Shown here in pieces: positions 59,429-64,000 of a stretch of 64,000 bases of DNA (within the stretch, counting starts at the first letter, position 1; the number at the start of each line of letters is the position of its first letter). Under the pieces are notes generated by a model, which worked only from the letters and a program-made list of their open reading frames with translations, was not told the DNA's origin and did no database searches. The stretch is from Effusibacillus consociatus (lineage in GTDB: Bacteria; Bacillota; Bacilli; Tumebacillales; Effusibacillaceae), in contig NZ_JBHSHC010000119.1 in assembly GCF_042652925.1 (NCBI RefSeq), positions 49,981 to 113,980 on the forward strand. The letters are read 5' to 3'. Made by a program: the position numbers and the translations under genes.

Positions 59429-62384
59429 TTATGTTAATATGAGTTCACAGTCTAATGGTTGTGGAACGGTATTCAAATCAATTACATAATCACCAAACCG
59501 CTTGATGTGACTGGTCATATAAGGGCTTAAATCCGCAATATCCTTACTGTCTATTCCATAACCTTGCCGGGACAGTTCACGTAGAATCGCGGTAAGATCC
59601 ACGACATTCTGAAAAATGACGGCATTTGCAACCAGATCGTTATATTTGATCACTTTTTCCTGTTCCTTCGGATCATTGTCAGAAATAGTCCCTTCCCCGC
59701 CAAAGAAAAGCCACTTCGCAAACCCATTATAGGCTTCGGCTTTATTGGTTGTCGCTGTGATTTGCTGTCGCAGTTCCATATCCGAAATGTACTGTAGTAG
59801 ATAGATGGTACGGACCACCCGACCAAGTTCTCGGAAAGCTTGGTATAACCGATTCTTACGGCTATAGGTGCCCAATTTACGAAGGAGAACGGCGGAGGAT
59901 ATCTTGCCGGCCTTGATCGAGAGTACGACTCTAAGCAGGTCCTTCCAGTGCGTTTTTATCAACTGCCAGTTGATCGTGTCGCTGAATAAACTGTCAATGT
60001 GCTTATAAACGATATCTTTAGTGGGCCGGTAAAACTCGAGTTTTTTCAAGTTTCGTATCCGCGGCATTAATTTAATCCCGAGCAAATATGCTAGGGCGAA
60101 AACCGGCGTGGATTGCCCTTGAGTATCTGCGTGTACGGTGTCCGGCTGAATATCGGACTTATTTCTTAAAAGTCCTTCGATGATATATACCGCTTCCCAT
60201 ACACCACAAGGTATAAAGTGACTGAACAGGGCAATGTAGTTATCCGCGACATGGTGGTAAGCAATTCCCCCATATCCACCGTAGCGAATGTGGTATTCGG
60301 CCAGCAGATTTTCCTCGTAAATGTCGTATTGAGTCCCGTCGGCAGCGGCCGTTTTTCCGCTTCCCCATAGCTTAGGAAGATCAAACTGGTAGTATTGATT
60401 GATAATATCTTTGATAGCTTCGTCTAGTTTCTTTGCTGTGAAATGGCGCTGATTTACAAATGAGAGAGTTCGCGGAGTCGCTAATCCCCGCATATGGCGT
60501 GCGGCCTGGGCGGGACCCAGGTTACATCCGTAAGCAAAGGTGTTAAGAATGTATCGTTCTTGGGGATGCTCCAGTTTGGGATCGGAGCCGGAAAGCGGAC
60601 CAAAATGCCGAGTCCAGTTGATCCAATGCTCCACGTTACAAAGTATGTCGATGATGTTGCGTTCCGGCATACGCTGATGGATTAAGGTTTCTAAGTGCTT
60701 GAGTGGAGGGCTGGGTTCCTGACGTTTCGGTCGTTTTAAAACCGGTTCTCCTTCCTCGTTGATCTCCACGATCTGCTCACAATCCGGATAGACCTGGTCA
60801 ATTGAGTGGCACGTTTCTATCATCAAATTTCTCAATTGATTCACAAATTCTTCTGCATTGTCGGCAAAGTCCATTTCGTTACAAAAGTCGGCCAGCATCG
60901 GCCATATTCTTCCCAGGTCAACAATTGTTCCCGATAGTCGGCATAAGTATCCGACCCCTTCACACAAACATCTCCGGACTTGAGTTCTGCCGCCAAATAT
61001 GAAAACACGCACACTTCCAGATGCCGACGAGCGACCTGCCAGCCTGTGTGCTTGCGTACCCGGATGGTCCGTTGCCACAGTTCAGAAGCAAACGAGAGAT
61101 CTACCTCGTCCGGAAGCCAATCGGCGCGGCGATGCCGGTGTTCCATGACGAAATCTAAAGCCTTCATTAATCTTGGATCTTGGCTGGTGGACTCCATCTG
61201 GAGAGAGTCAAGAAGCCGGAACAATACGGGTCTATGGCTCCGGAAAAACTTTACAATCAGCGGGAAGTAGTTATTCCCGTTGTAGGAAGCCACAGCTTCG
61301 CAGTCATCAAGAAGTGCAGGAATACTCCCATGGGAAGCCAGAGCCTCTTTAACCAAACGGCCGGCTTGATCATCTTGGGGGTCGTCCTGCAAGACTTGCA
61401 ATACCTCCGTGAAAGCCGAAACCAGGTTTTCGGTCTTCTCCCGATGTTTTTCCCGTACTCGTTCCAGTTCCTCCTTTCCGGAATTGTGCAGGCTCCCCAT
61501 TCTCTTGATGAACAATGTCCCGAGATTGTCACGTGTATTTACTTGTACACGGTAAATCATCAAAGCAGCAGTGTATAGCGCTTGGAAGGAGAGAAATCTT
61601 TTAGCTCCCTTGCGTCTAAAACGTTGGCTTGAGCAGCAAAATGTTTCACTTTGGCCGGAGGAATTCCCTCTAAATAGCGTCCAACATCACCGAAGGAAGA
61701 CAGCCAGACAAGATGGTCCAACTGTTCTTTTATTTCTGAAAGCCTCGCTTGTTTTGGCAACTGTTTTAACCGGTTGTAATCGCTAAAATGTTGATCGATT
61801 CCTCTTTCTAACAACCCGTCAAGCCGTTTAATCTCTTGCATCGTTAGCCGATTCGTCACCTGTTGAAAGAATCGCTGATTCACCATGGTTCGAATATGTC
61901 CAGCTAACCGATCGAGTGTGCTAAACGCCGGGAGTTCATAACACTGATGAATCAATTTCGCAATCGCCACGTTGATCAGGTCAGCTGGGTGATCCATCAC
62001 TTCAGCTGCTTTTTGAACTGCCTCTAGGACGATTCGTTGAGCTTCCTTCCCATAGGGAATGATTTTGCGGAAGGTCCGAATGTGAGCTTGGTGTTCATAC
62101 CGGGTTCGGGGTTTGTCATATCCGGGAGAGACATCAGATGGAAGGTTCATCTTTCTTCGGATATGGTCCACCACCATAGGTGGAACCTCTTCTAGTTTAG
62201 GGAAGTAGCCTAGCCGTTGGGATGTTTTAAGTAGGATCATGGCATTTAACAGGTGTATGGGGCCACGCGCAATGGTATGAACAAACTGCATTTCCTCAGT
62301 TGTCGGTGAATAAACCGTGTTCAACTCTTTTTCGCTCAAGATTCGTTTGAATCTGGGATATGCTGTTCTCTCAATTGATGCCAT
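59429..62384 (-). pseudogene. tnpA: Tn3-family transposase TnpA with two frameshifts
   Basis: The full frame would give about 985 residues, the normal length, with the standard start MASIERTAYPRFKRIL. One base is missing near 61563 (TLLLC then MIYRVQVNTRDN) and one near 60910 (LTWEEY then RPMLADFC), each shifting the frame. The catalytic DDE region is in the last part: TAAADGTQYDIYEE, TVHADTQGQSTPVF and the final Glu around TNKAEAYNGFAKWLFFGGEG. Without correction no intact transposase is made. Confidence 0.9.
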
Positions 62385-62396
62385 AACAACCCCCCT

Positions 62397-62948
62397 CTAT
62401 TTATGTAAGTAGCGATATACAGTGGTACGAGAAATGCCCATCATTTCCGCAATATCTTTGATGGGAGTGCCACTGGCCGAAAGAGTTTTAATCATCTCTT
62501 CTTCCTTCTTGCCGAACTTTTCTGGACGGCCACCTAACCGCCCTCTGGCACGAGCTGCCGCTCGTCCTGCCTCAGTTCGTTCACGAATCAGATTCCGCTC
62601 AAACTCAGCAAAGGAAGCAAACAAATGGAACATCAATTGTCCTGTTGCGTTGGAGCGATCCATCGTAATACCTTCCTGAAGGCTATGGAAGCTGATGCCT
62701 CGTTCATTCAAATCGTTAACCACTTGGATCAGGTGACGCATCGTGCGACCTAACCGATCCAATCGCCAAACAACCAACGTGTCGCCGGAACGTAAATATT
62801 GAAGAGCCTCATCCAGTCCTTTCCGTTTGTCTGAGACTCCACTGACTTTATCCTGGAAGATCTGTTCGCATCCATGCGCTCTTAGCGCATCGAGTTGGAG
62901 ATCTAGGTTTTGGTCTACAGTGGAAACACGAGCATAACCTACTTTCAT
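62397..62948 (-). CDS. tnpR: Serine resolvase TnpR
   Basis: TnpR resolves Tn3 cointegrates at res. The 183-aa protein has the catalytic Ser in GYARVSTVDQN, LVVWRLDRLGRTMRHL, FHLFASFAEFERNLIRERTEAG and a C-terminal helix-turn-helix (IKDIAEMMGISRTTVYRYL). It is intact, unlike tnpA. It lies 12 bp upstream of tnpA on the same strand. Confidence 0.92.
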   Translation of the reverse strand: MKVGYARVSTVDQNLDLQLDALRAHGCEQIFQDKVSGVSDKRKGLDEALQYLRSGDTLVVWRLDRLGRTMRHLIQVVNDLNERGISFHSLQEGITMDRSNATGQLMFHLFASFAEFERNLIRERTEAGRAAARARGRLGGRPEKFGKKEEEMIKTLSASGTPIKDIAEMMGISRTTVYRYLHK

Positions 62949-63000
62949 CTCTATCAGCCCTTCTACTTCGTGTAAGGTAACTTAAATTAAAATATCATTC

Positions 63001-63104
63001 TGAACATACATAACTTTACACTGTTTTTGGACATTAAAAAAGAGAGATTTCGTTAATCTCCCTTCTCGATTTAGGATGTTCAGTAAGTTGTATCTTTCTG
63101 GACA
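63001..63104 (+). promoter_or_regulatory. Probable res site of the Tn3 element
   Basis: TGTTCA (63077-63082) and TGGACA (63099-63104) form a 28-bp dyad of the size and type of resolvase subsite I. Further half-sites TGAACA (63001-63006) and TGGACA (63028-63033) lie nearer tnpR and may belong to subsites II and III. Confidence 0.5.
63035..63060 (-). terminator. Minus-strand terminator upstream of tnpR
   Basis: Minus strand GAGATT-AACGA-AATCTC (63044-63060) is followed by TCTTTTTT. It would stop transcription entering the transposon from the right. Confidence 0.6.
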
Positions 63105-63207
63105 CAAGGTAAAATCCATGTCATGTTATCTCGCCATCTCCTATTTCCATTTTTATACAAATTGATTAATTGGATTTATTTGTGAACTTTTTGTGAATTA
63201 ACATAAT

Positions 63208-63235
63208 TTAACAGGTAAAATAAGGTTTATATAGA
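63208..63235 (+). promoter_or_regulatory. Candidate promoter of the 127-aa secreted protein
   Basis: TTAACA (63208-63213), 16-nt spacer, TATAGA (63230-63235); TAGAAT two bases on is an alternative -10. Confidence 0.45.
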
Positions 63236-63280
63236 ATATAGTAGTTGTCGCGCCAAAAAATTGTAAAGGAGTGGGGTAGT

Positions 63281-63664
63281 ATGAAAAAGTTTTGGAAAAT
63301 CGCTCTCGGTACAGCTTTGGGGGTGGCATCACTTGTTGGGGTGGCATCGGCTGCTATTGTTTCGTCGGCTAATCTCTATACCTATCAAAGCTCTGCTGAA
63401 GGAAGTCCGTACTATTACGGACCGGGATATGTTTATGAAGATGCATCTGTATCCACGGGGTCTGGTACAGGAATGAACGCAAAGGTCATGAAAGTGATTG
63501 AATATTGGCCTGACTCGGCAATTGACACCGTAACGGTTACTTCTGGTAATCCGGTGTACGGACGTTACGTTTCGCTTCCTTCGAACACTAATCAGTATTA
63601 TATCCGACTTGAACAAAACAGTAATTACGGTAAAGCAGACGGAACAGGATATCACTACCGTTAA
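63281..63664 (+). CDS. Secreted 127-aa protein of unknown function
   Basis: It has a signal peptide (MKKFWKIALGTALGVASLVG, cleavage after VASA) and a small Ser, Tyr, Gly and Asn-rich domain with strand-like patterns (SPYYYGPGYVYEDASV, KVMKVIEYWPDSAIDTVTVT, QYYIRLEQNSNYGKADGTGYHYR). AAAGGAGTGGGG precedes the ATG. It has its own promoter and a perfect terminator. Next to the Tn3 element it may be cargo or a flanking host gene. No family is recognised. Confidence 0.75.
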   Translation: MKKFWKIALGTALGVASLVGVASAAIVSSANLYTYQSSAEGSPYYYGPGYVYEDASVSTGSGTGMNAKVMKVIEYWPDSAIDTVTVTSGNPVYGRYVSLPSNTNQYYIRLEQNSNYGKADGTGYHYR

Positions 63665-63686
63665 TCTTTCTCTGTTTGCTGGGTAA

Positions 63687-63719
63687 TTAGGAAAGCCTAT
63701 CCACGATAGGCTTTCCTAA
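63687..63719. terminator. Strong bidirectional-type terminator hairpin
   Basis: TTAGGAAAGCCTATC (63687-63701) pairs perfectly with GATAGGCTTTCCTAA (63705-63719), 15 bp with a 3-nt loop, followed by an A-rich stretch on the plus strand. Confidence 0.7.
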
Positions 63720-63783
63720 AAATAATACATTATACCTTGCATTATTATGTATTAACCTTTCCTTAACAGGTTGGTGGTGCAAG

Positions 63784-63951
63784 GTGCAAATTAACAAAGA
63801 GATTCTGAAGGGCTACAAAAACTTTGGGAATTCCAAGGAAATTACCGAGTTAAAAACAGAAATGAAAAATCATCTGATTGATTCGGCAAAAGAATTTCAG
63901 CGTCAGGGTATGTCAGAAGAAGAAAGTGTTCGACTGTATACGGTAACCTAA
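63784..63951 (+). CDS. Short permease-prefix-like protein, probably truncated
   Basis: GTG 63784 opens a 55-aa frame: MQINKEILKGYKNFGNSKEI, ELKTEMKNHLIDSAKEFQRQ, GMSEEESVRLYTVT. The middle resembles the permease prefix domain (E-x-K-x-E-x-x-x-HL-x-D followed by G-x-x-EEE). That domain usually continues into a membrane protein with an ERFG-type ending. Here a stop follows VRLYTVT, so the gene looks cut or shifted. The SD GGTGGTG is poor. Confidence 0.5.
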   Translation: MQINKEILKGYKNFGNSKEITELKTEMKNHLIDSAKEFQRQGMSEEESVRLYTVT

Positions 63952-64000
63952 AAATACGCCACACCGCTCATTGAAACTTCCCCCACCCTGACCGATAATC
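63952..64000. other. Window end without a recognised gene
   Basis: The last 49 bp hold no open frame that I can support and no convincing match to the left Tn3 repeat, although TTCCCCC at 63978-63984 was inspected. Confidence 0.4.

Larger units (their letters stand above)
59365..63104 (-). mobile_element. Tn3-family transposon, right end not found
   Basis: It consists of the left inverted repeat, a tnpA in pieces, tnpR, and a res-like site. The gene order (tnpA and tnpR both leftward, res beside tnpR) is one of the usual Tn3 plans. The span given stops at the last recognised res subsite; the true right boundary may lie beyond, possibly with the genes at 63281 and 63784 as cargo. Confidence 0.75.

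Noticed and set aside
59400..59430. GGGCTGGATAATAAATCCAACCCC as the transposon end
   Set aside because: It is a dyad next to the tnpA stop but lies inside the GGGG-tipped 38-bp repeat boundary and does not have the Tn3 end form.
63970..64000. Right inverted repeat of the Tn3 element at TTCCCCC
   Set aside because: Only the C run agrees; the next 30 bases do not match the complement of the left repeat.
1..64000. CRISPR arrays, tRNA or rRNA genes
   Set aside because: No spaced repeat series, no tRNA-like cloverle­af with CCA region and no rRNA core sequence were seen on reading.

Overview
The window comes from an endospore-forming member of the Bacilli. The markers are spo0A, spoIVB, spoVK, a Spo0M-like gene, a Gmad2 lipoprotein, Firmicute-type Shine-Dalgarno sites (AGGAGG class) and a menaquinone-type FadF. 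The order argR-recN-spoIVB-spo0A is the one known from Bacillus subtilis. The YIEGIA pair, SteA/SteB, LipB in a Bacilli context and the DUF2157/GDYXXLXY pair make me think of Alicyclobacillaceae (Effusibacillus or Tumebacillus-like). That placement is inference, not a match.

Layout. 1-5.0 kb: argR tail, recN, spoIVB, spo0A and a tiny S-layer-homology protein. 5.4-12.6 kb: a FadF-like iron-sulfur oxidoreductase behind a textbook sigma-54 promoter, then a glpFK operon that keeps its promoter and leader but is badly broken (glpF 5' deletion, three reading-frame breaks in glpK), a soluble chemoreceptor and a LysM-GMC oxidoreductase. 12.6-25 kb: mixed genes (polysaccharide deacetylase, DedA, YIEGIA with its partner, D-cysteine desulfhydrase-like enzyme, cytochrome c, SDR, SpoVK, GreA, cupredoxin, methyltransferase, exonuclease-like protein). 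25-35 kb: serA behind a ZTP riboswitch, MFS, TatD, EamA, a frameshifted DUF817 gene, an MpsC-like protein, NIF3, a frameshifted nucleoside-recognition (GATE) gene, and DUF2157 with GDYXXLXY. 35-39 kb: a LiuR-like MerR regulator with its operator, an acyl-CoA dehydrogenase and a chemoreceptor. 39-43.4 kb: molybdopterin genes, with moaDE fusion and moeB leftward and moaA-moaC rightward behind a structured leader. 43.5-47.5 kb: a steA-steB-glycosyltransferase-MraY-like operon. 47.5-58 kb: bkdR and a sigma-54 operon for branched-chain keto acid oxidation that ends with lipA and lipB. 58.4-64 kb: an ECF sigma factor and its anti-sigma gene, cut by a decaying Tn3-family transposon whose right end I could not find.

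How the genes work together. BkdR, palindromic upstream sites, a -24/-12 promoter and bcd-lpdV-bkdAA-bkdAB-bkdB-lipA-lipB form one regulated unit: leucine dehydrogenase makes branched keto acids, the dehydrogenase complex activates them to acyl-CoA, and LipB/LipA supply the lipoyl arm its E2 needs. The FadF-like protein and the LiuR-controlled acyl-CoA dehydrogenase fit the same acyl-CoA-burning lifestyle. The moa cluster makes molybdopterin.

Recurring small indels (glpK, DUF817, GATE gene, tnpA, plus short tandem duplications before recN and at the bkdAA start) run through the window. They are either real gene decay or assembly errors; reads would decide. No rRNA, tRNA or CRISPR array was seen.
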